Assembly: GCA_015680685.1 (NCBI GenBank)
Contig: MNCI01006534.1
Span: 280,253 to 344,252, forward strand
Source of the DNA: Gnetum montanum
Taxonomy: Eukaryota > Streptophyta > Gnetopsida > Gnetales > Gnetaceae
Direction of reading: 5' to 3'
Length of the DNA: 64,000 nt
Below the pieces are notes generated by a model that was not told the DNA's origin, did not search any database, and saw nothing but the letters and a program-made list of their open reading frames with translations. Positions 33,698 through 45,970 of this stretch are shown here, one piece after another. Each line of letters begins with the position of its first letter. The stretch's first letter is position 1. The position numbers and the translations under genes are program-made.

Positions 33698-34569
33698 GTG
33701 GGCCACTGATGTTGTCACCTACTCAATCGACCCTTCATGAGGTAAATTTTCATACTTGACATGGAGTGTTTCCTTTCTTGTTGGAAGGTCTAGGACCACT
33801 TCTTGTACCTAGTCCTTAAAGCCAAGCACATGCCACACACAGAAGCGGCATATCCCATTTGTTCCATGGATTTTGTAAAATGGTCAATCTTGATGAACTC
33901 TTCGGTTTTCAAAAAATCTGATGTCCACAACTCACAGGGAATGTTAGATACCCAAATCCAAATGGGTGCACAGGCAAAAAAGTCAGCCTCCTAGTGGGCT
34001 CCTAGACACCAAGGCATTAGAGCCAACCCATGGCCCCATAAAACCAAGGGCCCTCAAAAAGCACCTTATCATGGTCAACATCTGAACTAAACACAAATAG
34101 CAACAATTCATCTGTCAGGCTACAAACCTGCACATCCTTCAAACCCTAGTTTGACATAGCCCATTTCCGAATAAGGTCAAGCCGCGGCTGCACCCTCGTT
34201 GACACGAACTTGTTGATGAGGTTGAGCTTCAAAGTTCACACCCCCTCACTAGGTGGACGACTAACATGCAAGCACATGACCCCCTCTCTATGAGAACACA
34301 CCTCGATCCCACCATTGCCTGGGTGCTAGCCAGCTGCACTAAAGCTATTTGCTTCCAAAACCCCAAAGAAACCAGATCCAAAAGTCCCTCTTAGAGACCC
34401 TCCAAATTAGAGAGTTGGGAAAGCCCTCTTGCACCATCATCAAGCCCTCCCCTGCAGCTATTGTGGTTGCCCTTTGGTTCGGCACCTATGCTCCCATGAT
34501 CCTTGCCATCATCCACTCCTTGTCGCACTCCGCCACCTCTAGTGCCTCCTCCCATAGCTCCCTCCCAAC

Positions 34570-34724
34570 TTGGGTGTAGTCTTTTTTTTTTTTTTTTTGA
34601 GGGAATGTTCGGGATTGTATTACTGAGAAATATAGTACACAAGTATACAGTTTAAGGGTCATCAGGGATGGCCCACTGGAAAAANGGTGGGGGGCAGAGA
34701 AAACAGAAACCTGGGTGTAGTCTT
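34570..34724 (-). mobile_element. 130 bp retroposed LINE tail with perfect 13 bp target-site duplication
   Basis: TGGGTGTAGTCTT occurs at 34570-34582 and 34712-34724. Between them lie a poly(A) tail (T run on +), the LINE A type 3' UTR, its hairpin (34656-34674) and a short G-rich piece with one N (34685). Poly(A) next to one duplication is the signature of target-primed reverse transcription with strong 5' truncation. If the N hides missing sequence, the insert is longer than it looks. Confidence 0.85.
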
Positions 34725-35633
34725 AAAGTTAAGCTTTTTTCTTATTTGCGAAGTCTCTCGACACAATGGATTCTTTTACAATCCCATAGCTAATTGATTA
34801 TCTCAATCTCTTGTGTCTAATTTCTTATCAACTTGCAGCTGATTGGATGCTTGGATCTCCTACATTTCATTATCTTTTCTAGAATGGTTTCTTTGACATC
34901 ATAGTACACCATGAGCCGTTAATTGTTAAAGCCTTCATCTTATTTCTTTAGGGTCTTTCATCATTTTTTTTTGAATCTGATTCACTACATCTTATTGATT
35001 TGCTTTTTCTTAACTCTGTATTCTCTTGTTACTGCTCCTCCCCCCATCAACAAAAGAAAACAAACAATTTCACATCATTTCTCCCTTTTTCTTTTGAGAA
35101 AAGTTTGGGTAAATTAATATAAAAAATCAGTATGTACAGTACGACCCACCTAGCGTATACAAAGGGGAGAGACAGAAAACCAATAGCCAAAAGTCATCGG
35201 GGGGAGGTGGGGTGAAAACCCCACCAACACCCAAAATGGAACCACCCCCCAATAGCAAACCAAACCCTCAACTACAAATTGAGGAGAGTGGTTTGGGGGG
35301 TGTGTTGCGAGCGAGGGAAGCCCCAACCACATATCACCCCCTACATTAACATCATTACTCCCCAATATAACATGGGGGTAAACCCCCATAAACAACAACA
35401 ATTGTGGAAGCCCCCACCCATCTGCCAAATAGAAAGTCCAACCCTGACATCCCAACCCATGACCTAGCCACCAGGCCCAAGCACACGAAATATTCCAAAT
35501 AAAAACAAAAGTGTTCTAGAAAGCCTAGAGCCGCATCAAACCAAGATAAAAAAGGCAAACCCCAAACCCCAAAAACCTGCCACCACTAAAGTCTTAAAGG
35601 AAGGTTGGTACAGGCACAAGCCGCTCGTTCCTA

Positions 35634-35843
35634 ACTATGTACAACATTTAGAACTACTTGATGTTTTTCCAAGGCAACAAAAGTAGCTGCCACTTGAAAA
35701 CTTTTGAAAGCCACTTCCATTCTCGCACACATGGTCGGATCTCCCTCCTTATCAAGATGTAGTTCTCAACCTTGGCATCTAGTGTGTCTACGTAGAGAGC
35801 TCCAAGGTGCATTCCTCCCGATATTCAAACCAACATAAGGACA
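35634..35843 (-). pseudogene. LINE E J-domain-like C-terminus
   Basis: CPYVGLNIG, 19 residues with one stop (RNAPWSSLRRHTRCQG-stop-EL), HLDKEGD, then AFKSFQVAATFVALEKHQ and VVLNVVHS before a stop. HLD replaces HPD. The rest keeps the LINE A order. Confidence 0.55.
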
Positions 35844-38050
35844 ATGCCCCTGTTGCAACCACACATGAGTGCTATTCTTATGTGTAGCGTCTAGCCTTTG
35901 CTGTATCTACGCCTCCTCCTCCGCCTCCCTTTCTCTACGCTCCCATGCTTTGTGCTCCTACCTTTCTTGCTTCTAAGCTTCTTCCTAAAGCTAGGCGAGA
36001 ATAGCCATCCTTAGCTCTGTCTCTAGTGAATCCCTCGCGGCCGCTTTTGATAGGTCTTGCCTTTTGCCCTCCTCCCTTGCCATGTCTATAAAATGTTGCT
36101 CTATTTCATCTAGTTGCTGTCGGATGGCCTCCTCCCGCTCTATACACCTTCACTCCTAGTGGCTTTGCTCTTCCTTCGTTGCTAACTCTGCAACCTCTAT
36201 CAACATAGCCTCCATTTGTAGAGACTTGGTCTCGGACACTTCCCCAACTTCTGTAGTAGTTGCACCCCTCCCCCCCAATAGTGGTAGAGAGGAAACCACA
36301 TTGTTAGCCCCACAGTTAGGAACCACCCCAGCCCCCTGCCTCCAAATCATTGGACAACTCCACCACTGCTAATGGCTCACTTCATGTTCTTCATCGGTTG
36401 TACACTAACCACATCGTGGTATCCCCTGTAGCATACTGTGGCGACCTCACCTCCTTCCAGAGCGGTAGAATTAACCCAGAATGGCTTCCCTAGTAGCCTT
36501 GACACATTGTATCTAGAAAGAAACAGGGCACATTCATCATGTGCCCCAACTGCAGGCAACACATGTTACTAAAATATAATCCTTGCAATTTGGAGACATT
36601 CCTTAATTAGACAAAAAATCATTCAACAAGATCAACAACAGCTTGCCAAATTGTCGGCAATGCCGACTTCAAAACCTGCCCACTTCCAATCTTTGGAACA
36701 GGCCTAGGAAAAAACAACTTTGCATCATGCAACCCACAGCTTGTAGCTAGAAATAATCTCACCCACCATTAGAACGCCCGACAATGTTGCAATCAAAGCT
36801 TTTGTAAGCGGGATGTGCACACCACGAAACAAGGTGGAATCCTTGTCCCAATTAGTGTAAAAACCCTCATCTTTTAGATCCAAATTACCTTGTGACCGGG
36901 GAAGCAACCTATCCCAACCAATCCATGCCACAAGCTTCCATAGCTCTGCATTCTCTTGGTACCTGTCAAACGATGGTTCAAATGTCGATGTCACGCCCAT
37001 TGTCACCCATGCCTCTTTCCAAAAACAAGAGCCTTTGGCTGTGATCTGCGCCAGCATTGGCAATTGCTTCCCCCGGAAAATGAAGTGATTTTGGGCCCTT
37101 CACAAGGACCACAGAATTGCTGCAACCCTTGAAGTACCATCCAAATTCCGTTTTCAAAGATTTGCCACATGTAAGACCCTGATAGTAAACAAGCATTCAT
37201 AAGCAAAATGTGCCATTGTCTCCACACTTGCCATGCATAGTGGACTTGTGGCAATGATATCAACCCCCTTGCACCTTAGAACCTTTTGAACTAGAATTGC
37301 ATTATGATTTCTTAACCACACAAAGGCTTTGATTTTTTTGGGCAAGAAACCCAGCCATAGGCCTTGCCACCCTCGAACCATGGGGTATTAATGCTAGATT
37401 AGTTGTTTGGGGGTGGTCCCCTTCAGCCCCACATGATGTATAAAAGTGGCATGTCTGCAAAGCACATGCTAAACGTGGGAATCATGTGTCCCAGTACTCT
37501 TGTTTGCCATAATAATGATCCATCACACCGGCTAGTGATTAGCTAGAAGCATCCTTTGGAGCAGACTTTGGTAGCACATGTCAAGAATATCCTAAAACTT
37601 GTAGATCCCCAGACTCATAGCATTCTTTAGCCTTGCCACAGTATCCCAATTTACTAAATGCACATAGCTTCCTTGTTTTCCCCCGCTTCATGTAAAATTC
37701 CGAATGGTTTGATCAATTTTGGCAATGATACTTATTAGGGGAGAGGCCATTGGGGCAATGTACCTTGCCATGGTTGATAGAATCGACGAAGCTAACAGAG
37801 CATGCCTTGCTTGAGTCAAAAAATGGTAGGTCCAATGGTCAACTCGTTTGTGGAGGTGTTCAAGTAGCTGTGTCCAGGTCCTCCTCCTATGCCAATCATA
37901 TAGCAACAGTCCAAGGTAAACATCATCTTTAGAGCTTGAAGGCACTTCCAATTGCTGTATAATCAACCCCTTGACCCTATCATTGCTGTTAGGCAGATGA
38001 ACCGTTGACTTCCCCCTATTAATAGTCAACCCAATCTCCCTCGTCATTCT

Positions 38051-38088
38051 TTGGAGCACTTTATTAACTTTGGAGCACTTTATTAACT
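38051..38088 (-). repeat. 19 bp tandem duplication in LINE E
   Basis: TTGGAGCACTTTATTAACT occurs twice, adjacent, in the RT region. 19 is not a multiple of 3, so it shifts the frame. Confidence 0.9.
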
Positions 38089-40670
38089 GCCACAGCTTGG
38101 GGAATAGCTGCCCTCGAAAAAAAATGGAATTGTTTGCATAATGTTCCACTAGGCATCTAGTTCTAGCAATTTCGATACCTCTCATCCCCTTCATATCACA
38201 ATAAGGCTACATAGTGTCCATGACAAGAATAAAGAGGACCTACAACAAGGGATCACCCTCTCTCAACCCTCTCTCTAGAGACGAAAACCCCCACAGCTTC
38301 CCCCTAGATCCAAAGAGAAACCCCCAAATGATTGAATATGAATGCATAGGTTAATGAAGGCCGGATGGAAATCCTTTCTTAGCATAATTTCCCATAGTGC
38401 CTCCCATGACACCATATCGTAAGCCTTAGAAATGTCAAGTTTCAAAACCATACCAAGATATTTTGTAGACAACAAAGAATGGAGTACTTCCTAAACTAGC
38501 AAAATTTGGTCTTGAATGGAACAATCTTTGATGAAGCCAGCCTATTGAGGCCCCAATAGTTGTGGCATCAGTGGCACCAACCAAGCAACCAACATTTTTG
38601 AGATTACAAGTATCGGGTCATCAATGATGGGGTGGCAAAGGTCAAAGAAAAACGGGTGGGGGTGGGGGGGCAACAGCGACCCCCATGGGTTGAAAGCAGC
38701 GACCCTGCTAGGGGTTCGTCGGCAGCCAATGGCAGGCACAGTGTGGGTGTTCCAGCTCATGCAAAATATCCAGCGTGGGTGTTACAAACATCGATTGGCT
38801 GGAAATGTGTCGGCCCCATCAGCAGGTTTGACTTTGGAATAAGAATGATGTGAAAGCAATTTATCTCCTTTTGGACTTGTTGCCACCGTAGCATCTCATT
38901 AAATGCATCTAGTAAGTTTGTGCCCATGACATCACTAAAAGTTTGAAAGAGCTTAACTGGCCACCCATTAGGCCTTGGTGCCCATCCCTTCTTCATTGAT
39001 CCCAAAGTTGCCTCTAGCTCTCTTCTAGAAAAAGGCTCCAAAAGGCAAAGGTTGTCCTCCACAATGAGGACCATGTCAATTGGGATCAATATCAGGTTTC
39101 CCTGTCATCTCTGCCAAATCCGACACCAATAATCTAAAAGGGCCTGAGCAATCTGCTAGTCATTAGTGATTTCTTGTCCTTGAACCACAAGATTTTGAAT
39201 CTTTTTCACCTGGTTGGCAACTTTCATTGTGGCAAAAAAGAAACACATATTCTGGTCTCCTTCCTTTAGCCAGTGGGCACGACCCCATTGTCTCCAATAG
39301 GCTTCTTCCTTAGTGTCTAAGGTTTGGAGCTCCATTAGAGCCTCCCTCTCTACATTTCCCATATCTCTCCCCAACTCTTGCTCTTCTTGAATAATCAACA
39401 GCTTATGCAGAGGGTCACTTTCATGAAATGGAAAGCAAATTTATCTTCCTTTTTCTTTGCACACAATTCCCATTTCAATTGAAGCATACCCTCTCTAAGA
39501 AAATCTCTGGGCTTAGCCTGTACCAAGTAGGAACCCCAGATACTCCACCAGCGGGTGCATCCACAATTTCTGGAGCCAGAACTATTCAAATTTGAACGAG
39601 GTAGCCTTTCCATGATCCCTTTCCCCAAAACAATAGAGCAATGGATGATGATTAGAAGCCAACCATTCTTTCCCACTGACCTTCACCCCTTGACTCAGAA
39701 GGAAGTGGGAAGTCATCCACACCCTATCAGTTCTTGTCATCACCAGATTGTTGTCCTTCCACCGATTGCTCCATGTGTATTGTCAACCTTTGACCTCCAG
39801 GTCCACTATCTCCTCAGTAACCAGGAAATCCAGGAACTTTTGAGCCCCAGAAGGCACTTAACCACCACCACCAAACTTCTCCCAATCGTACAGCCATTGA
39901 TTGAAGTCGCCCACCACAATCCATTGATGTTTATCCTGGATCAGAGAAGCAATCTTGTTCAGTTCTTGGAGCCTCTCATCCCAATGTTGAGGGCCATAGA
40001 AATTAGTAAGCCAAATATCTCCATCTCTAAGGAAAATTGTAATGCTCCATGGTGAACTATGAACAACGTCAAAAGGCTGCTGTGATAGAAAAGCCAGGCC
40101 ATTGACCCTCCCCTAACTTCCAACCAATTGTAGTTGCCATCCTTGCCATCTTAGGTAGTGGCCTTCCTATGGCCGAAGCTTGGTTTCCTGTAAGCAGACA
40201 ATCTCACAGTTCTCCCTTTGCACCAATTCTTTGAGGGTATTTATTTTGTAGGAGGTACCTTGCCCCTTGCAGTTCCATGAGAGGATCCTCATGTTTTGCT
40301 TGTAACACGCTTGTTGTAAACTCCTTTGAGAATTGTCTGGACCCTCAAATCAATCTCTAACTGTGTTTGCTTTGAGCAAGATGCCGACCCTGACACTTTT
40401 CTGAAATTTGGCGAGACCATGAAGGCATTACCTTTTCCTCCCTTGAGGGGAGGACCAAAGTGACCTCTTTAACTAGATCCTTAATTGACAGCCTGCCTCC
40501 AAACGCAAAACGAGTGAAACCCAAGGCAGCAGGAAGCCCCTGCTCTAGCTCCTACACCCCACCAACCACACACCCCATAGCAGCATAGCCCACCCCTCCC
40601 ACTTCTTCTCCTCCCTCCGTACTCCCTGAGTTCCTGCCCATCGTTTCCAATACTCACTTTTCGCTACTCA

Positions 40671-41180
40671 TTTTTCTCCTTGGATTACTTTCTTAATATG
40701 TTATCATCAAAGCATCACATTCCTTCATGAGTCATAATTTATCATATCTTCTTTGATGAGCTGGGATTGGGTAATCTCTGGTAACCAACTTAGTTACAAC
40801 ACTAATGATGGTATAGGAAATGCTTACATGCAAGGATATATGAAAGTGAAAGACTTTATCATGTTCGTGGGTATCTATTGAACAAAATTATGAAATCCAA
40901 CATAATGTGCATCAAGTTTACATGCCACTTTTACTGAGCTTTCAAATAGTTAAATAAATTCAAACTTCATAAGTTAACTTTTAGTTTCAGTATGATGATA
41001 TGATCTGCTAATACATTAATTTTAGTTTACTTTATTATTTGATTATTTTGGTGTTAATGCATTCCCTATAATACCCGACATTCACAAAGTCATTTGTAGC
41101 ACTGCTCTTTCAACCCTTGTTAAATGAAGCCTGTAAAATACGCACAATAGTGTACACCACATTGTACAGGTTGAAGCAAG
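40671..41180. other. Intronic DNA without recognised features
   Basis: AT-rich. I see no coding similarity or repeat structure here. Confidence 0.4.
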
Positions 41181-41184
41181 CCCA

Positions 41185-41570
41185 GATGATGAACCTAGTA
41201 AATTGGAATGTAGCTACACTGATGGGGAAGAGCTTTAAAAATACAATTTAAAGTAGAGAAGGATAGGGAAATTGTAGACTAGATATAAGTCTTTCTACTC
41301 TGGTAATAGTAGTAAGAATAGGAATAGGATAGGTATATCTGTAAATAAACCAATTAATGAAAACATTATTGGAGTTAAAGGCAAAGGTGATAGCAGACTG
41401 TCATCTATATTGAAGAAAAAGAAACGTCATATGTTATTATGATTATCCCAGATGTGAACACTGGGGAGAGGTTTTGGATTCAGTAGATGAAATTATACTA
41501 GCTTACCAGAATAAAATCTATAATCATTGATGGTAACTTTAATGGGCATGTAAGAAACTGGTAAATGATA
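41185..41570 (+). pseudogene. RTE-type LINE endonuclease fragment
   Basis: The + strand reads VNWNVATLMGKS (near 41195), then IGIG and NQLMKTLLELKAK, CYYDYPR, and IIDGNFNGHV-like wording near 41525. This is the order of an RTE endonuclease: W-N-V-x-T-L-x-G-K-S at the start and G-G-D-F-N-G-H late. The catalytic D of D-F-N appears as N. Only the 5' part of an element is present; the rest (41570-42460) is unrecognised. Confidence 0.6.
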
Positions 41571-42464
41571 TGATACAAGTAATGGAAGCCATGCATTTGG
41601 AAAAACAATTTAAATCGGAGAAGCAATTTGCAAGTGCATGTGCTTTACAAGTTACAAGTGTGGAACCAACATTGGAGTTTGATGAAGTTGAAAGTCTACA
41701 AGAATGGTAAGGTCATACTTGAAGAAGGTTTGATAACATAACACACAATGTTGAAATTAGACAGAGTGAATAAGAGCAAAAGAACTTGAACAGAAGGTAG
41801 GGGCATCACAAAATAAGACTATCACAGAAATGAATTAGGGAGAAGCATAGATTAGCTGTGATGTGAAATGACTTATTTATTATGTACTGGCCACGCCACC
41901 AAATGAATATATAAATTGATGGAGGAGTTCGGAGGTACAAGAGTTAGGGGAAATGAATCTACAAGTGACGACTACATAACAAAATATAAAAAAGCTGAAA
42001 GGGCAGTTAACAAAGCTATGTACGTATATGCCAATTTCTTTGATACGAGTATCTTTTGTTTTCCAAGTGTGCACTCTTTTACATGAACACGTCACTGATG
42101 TCTTCAAATAAACTTTAAGACATAACGCTCCGGATCCTGTATCTGACTATGCATAGCTAGGACGTTTTAGTGTGATCTTGTAGATGGCCCTTTTGTAACT
42201 TGACATTTCTAAAGCTGCTTACGTTAGCATGCATTGTTCATTTAAAATGACTTCCTCGATTTTCCCACCAATTTTGGTTGGCACGATTGTATCATGTCTT
42301 TTGAAATCACTGTGTTACCGACCCTTCCAGCAAAAATCTTCTTGGATCTTTTAGTACTGTGGAGATTTTCTCACCTTTTAATATAAAATATCTATTTTAA
42401 AGATTGTGTATAAAACAATTTGTAAATTACATAAACATGACCACATTAACACATGATTAATAGT

Positions 42465-43235
42465 GTTTTTTTTAAAAGAAAAGGGTCAGGTTTATATTAT
42501 ATTACAAAAACTACATCAAAGGGGGAAGGGGGTGAGGACTGCCCCCCAGTGCATGGACAAACAATAAAAAGAGGGAAAACATATTCCCAAACTAGAACAG
42601 ACAAACAGGGGGCCCAGCAAAAATAATTGATTGCGAGAGTTGGAAGTTAAAGAGCCCATATCATGCCCATGAAAACCCAGAAAACCTAGAAATTGACATC
42701 AGAAACCATTGATGTATGGACAAAAAGCACAGGCCATTAAGGGAAAGGGAGGCTTGTGCACACACAGACAAGTCTTTGTTGGCTGTGGACTTCATCAATA
42801 ATACTCCGTACTTCTGAATTTATGAATTTTTGTTGCGTAGGATTCAACCTCTTCCCTTGTCTAGGTGGAGGGACAGGGATGTTCTTCTGATGTATGAATG
42901 TAGAGCTTCACAGGGGTTTTTTTTTGTTGATTCTGAGGCCAACATGAGGGTATTTTCCTGCTGCAAACCATGCCTGGGTGTTGGATTCATGGTGGTCCAG
43001 GAACCAATCTGTCATTTTCCAGTTCTTGCGATCATCTTGCTCCTTCCTGTGCCATTCCTGCAGCTCTCTTTGGTGTGCATCATTAGCCTCCCACTTCAGT
43101 TCCTTCCAGATGCTGCCCTTGAGTTCCATTTTTAGTCTAGCTTTCATAGTAGACTCTTCAATTGATATTCTTTGCTGGGCCTCAACCTCCTCCACTTGCC
43201 TCTGCTGCTGAGCTTCCCATTTGAGTCAAACCTCC
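42465..43235 (-). mobile_element. LINE F, 5'-truncated 3' end of a J-domain family LINE
   Basis: The minus strand carries a coiled coil (HQRELQEWHRKEQDDRKNWK, 42908-43195), then NTQAWFAAGKYPHVGLRIN and, after a frameshift, ALHSYIRRTSLSLHLDKGRG with HLD (J-like, about 42785-42952). A 3' UTR with a T run on + (about 42463-42471) follows. It has no RT. The G/C-rich 3' UTR resembles that of LINE E. Confidence 0.65.
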
Positions 43236-43999
43236 ATGTAATAGAAATGAATTGCAAATGGGAACTCTTATCCAAGAATCCTTCCAAGATGAATGGAAGC
43301 AAAGCTTTGATTGGTATATAAGAGAGATGGGGAGAACATCCCAGCACTCGAAGGTATGGGCATTGACCTATGAATCAAGCTTCTCAGATCCAAATCCTAG
43401 AAGGATCAGAGTTTCCACTCACATGGAACTCCATTGTTTATATTTCTCTTTCAAAACATACTTTTAATTGGATCCATTATCAGCCTAGCCCATTCCATGT
43501 TTATAAAATAGAATTTAATCCATGTGTTCTCCCAAATGACACTTTCTGGTTGTGGTGGCGTCAATTTGGACACACTTGTTATCATCCCTCGTATCCTGAC
43601 CAATTGTATGCCCATCGCAATCAGCCTAATGGTGATTACCTTTTCTATGGGAATCTCTAAGCAAGAGCCTTCCATAATGAAAAATATTCTGAACCTCCTT
43701 TCCTCGTTACATCTTGTATATCTTTCCTCAGCTTGATTGGAATGCACCATACCGGTATTCCTTTTTCCATGAAATCTACACAGACAACAAGCATGATATT
43801 CACCAGCAGTGTTTGCTCAATTCATTGCATCCTAGAACTTTACAGCTGGTTTATCTTGATTCAAGAATGGAAGATATGAGAAGACATGGAGCATCTTTAA
43901 CTACTTGCTATTTGTGTGGCATGCCTTCTTCTCCTATCAACTCAAGGATATGGGATTCTCCTCCACCAAACAGTGAGGTAGGATCACATAGGAGTTAGG
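43236..43999 (+). pseudogene. Unassigned decayed ORF block
   Basis: Overlapping + frames 43252-43467, 43370-43660 and 43714-43998 look like one frameshifted protein rich in aromatic residues, e.g. LPNDTFWLWWRQFG and FFHEIYTDNKHD, with a C-x2-C near the end (TTCYLCGMPSS). I do not recognise the family. A retroelement or pararetrovirus-related polyprotein is possible from style only. It lies antisense to LINE F and just before a promoter-like region. Confidence 0.3.
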
Positions 44000-44520
44000 A
44001 TTCCCCTGGTGACGTATGATGTACTAAAAGAGATGTTTGCCACTATGTACAGTAATGCATGTGTTGTAAAGAGACTATGTTGTCTCCCGTTATATGTGTG
44101 TGCTAAAAGTAAGAATGATGTAACGCACTATGTTAGTGCTATTTTAGTTGGATAGCATGAGTAGAAGAGTTGAGAAGCTCTTAGCTTCAAGTATAAATAT
44201 GTGTGTTTGCTAGGCGGAGAGGCATCAAAGCAAAGACATTCTAAGTGAAGCGCATTGCTTCTTCAAAGCATTCTTGTTCTAAGCATCCCTTTGCTGCTTC
44301 TTGTTCATATCTCTGGTTCCTACCAGTGTGAATAATATAAGCCTGAAGCGAGTTCTTATTTAGTCTCAGCTTGCTTTTGTTATTCCATTTGCGAATCTTT
44401 AAGCGAGTGTGGTTTCAAACGGTGCGAGCGATAATAGGCATTGGGAACGTTCATTGAAAACATAAGGGATCGAGCTACTTATAAGAGTTTATTTTTCTGC
44501 TTTACAAAACGTGTCAACAC
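44000..44520 (+). promoter_or_regulatory. LTR- or viral-type promoter and leader region
   Basis: TATAAATA at 44192-44199 follows a TGACG motif (about 44011) and is followed by a leader rich in AAAGCATT/GCTTCTTC repeats and AATATAAGCC. This is typical of an LTR U3-R-U5 or a pararetroviral promoter. Ends and partner repeat were not found. Confidence 0.3.
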
Positions 44521-44529
44521 CTAATTTGG

Positions 44530-45970
44530 TGTAATATTCCATAATCACAGAAGTAACTCTGAAAAGCCTCCTCTGCGTATTCTTTACTATTGTCAGTTTT
44601 GAGAATTCTGACCTTAGCTTCAAATTGTGTGCGCATCATTTATGAAACATTTTGAAATAAGAAAATACGTCACTTTTTTGTGCATTCAATCGACTGAAGT
44701 CGTGGGGCTGTAACAATTAATAAAAGTGACAAACCATGTATATCCAAACACGAAAACAGTTTAAGTGTAGTGCTTAAACTGAATAATAGTTTTGTGTATG
44801 CTTTGCCAACTGGCAAGCATCACAAAAAATTCCAAACTATATTGTTTAAATAAACTAGAAAATAATCTCTGCATGGCTTGTAGTGAAGGATGTCTCAAAC
44901 ACTGATGCCACTGAATAAAGTTCTATTGAGCATACAAGGAGGAATCTAGTTGAAGAGCATGATTAGCTAAGCTTGTTGTAGACAAGTGAGCTGGATCTCC
45001 CTTTAACACATACAAGCCAGCATTCATCCTACCATGACCCACTGTTCTTCTCATAGTGAGCTCCTCGTAAACACAATTTGTAGGGGAACATGTGACTTTA
45101 CAATTTAAATCTTTGGTAATAACACTAATAGATGACATATTATTAGGAAAGCTCAAAACATGGAGAACATTGGATAAAGTTTAAGGTAGAAGTGCACTGG
45201 ATGGAACCTTTCCGTGATACGGAGGGTAAGGAATCATCTACCATATAGCCTTATCTCTACTTGAGGAGGGAAAGTAAGAAGAGAACTGGTTTGAAGAGCC
45301 AGCCATATGATTAGAAGCACCCGGATCTATGACCAAAGCATTTGACTTAACAGGAGCAGAGGTGCTAAAAACTGTAGTGGATATGCTTCATTATGCAAAT
45401 TTCAAGGTTGAAGGCATAGGTGAAGAAATATCCATTTTGCTTATGAGATGCCGAAGAATGTCAACTTCTTCCTTGGAGAGATCAGCGAACTCTGATTTAC
45501 TACCTTGAAGTATATTCTTAGTTGCCTCTGAGAAGTGCTTGTGACTGAATTGGTGCAGCTCTCTTTCCTCTTCCCCTTAGGGGAAGCCAGTATATTTTGT
45601 ATGTCTTGTTTGCTCACAATAATCACATTTCAATTGAGCCTTGTTCATAGTCCCTTGAGTTTGCCCCACTTCTGCCCCACTTTTGACTTTTTTTTTTAGG
45701 ACAATTGACCCTCATAGTAGACATTTCTGGCAAGACATGATAAAACCTAGCAGTCTTACTTTCCTATTGTTGAACATTAACATATGCCTGCGTCAAACCA
45801 GGAAAGGGATCTTTGCCAGTGGTTACAGAATGAAAGAGGGAGAGAAGTGCTAAAATGTAATTCCTTTTCTTGACCTACAACCAAAAATTTATAGATGAGA
45901 TATTTACTATATATGAAGTTACAGCTGTCAACAACTTGCTTATAGTTTATCATGGTTATAACTGTCAACA
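44530..45970 (-). pseudogene. Ty1/copia fragment (gag knuckle, protease, pre-integrase, integrase start)
   Basis: On the minus strand, in order: KCDYCEQTRHTKYTGFP (gag zinc knuckle with the last Cys lost, near 45620); ALVIDPGASNHMAGSSNQF (protease; D-S-G-A appears as D-P-G-A, near 45330); LSNVLHVLSFPNNMSSISVI (near 45150); RRTVGHGRMNAGLYVLKGD (pre-integrase, near 45000); and integrase TWFVTFINCYSPT and RILKTDNSKEYAEEAF (near 44600). This is the standard copia order, cut off before reverse transcriptase. Stops occur throughout. No LTRs are assigned. Confidence 0.75.

Larger units (their letters stand above)
28259..34582 (-). mobile_element. LINE D, near full-length LINE of the J-domain family
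   Basis: On the minus strand: ORF1 with a zinc knuckle (33656-33697); ORF2 ATG at 33252 (MKILSWNYIGQGTPYKI); endonuclease (CDIACLQETML, LVIGDFNQRL); RT (32080-31148) with KKAFDSISWDAL and an intact YVDDTMLFS (31268-31294); the GKGG block (31046-30804); a zinc-finger region (CPLCSRELEMIEHF, near 30400); the extension (RLWKEVTTAMGQMPTFKP, 30080-30140, and HIPLTVETILVSLGVP, near 29900); KLQG (29590-29760); the coiled coil (29240-29503); and a J-like end with its natural stop after LPRHL at 28650. Long G runs at 28420-28440 and 30278-30320 and single N at 28443 and 31485 suggest assembly trouble. Confidence 0.85.
35090..40670 (-). mobile_element. LINE E, nearly full-length LINE of the J-domain family
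   Basis: Minus strand: a partial ORF1 (about 40670-40300; VTLVLPSREE retained, knuckle absent); ORF2 ATG at 40292 (MRILSWNCKGQGTSYKI); endonuclease (CEIVCLQETKL, WIVVGDFNQWL, QYTWSNRWKDNN); a linker (39156-39398); RT (39089-37688) with LKLDISKAYDMVSWEALW; catalytic box YANN in place of YADD (38129-38140); the extension (CFWKEAWVTMGVTSTFEPS near 37010, HIPLTKALIATLSGVL near 36800); KLQG (VSKLQGLYFSNMCCLQL near 36570); the coiled coil; and a J-like end (35634-35843). A 19 bp duplication sits at 38051-38088. Inactive. Confidence 0.82.
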
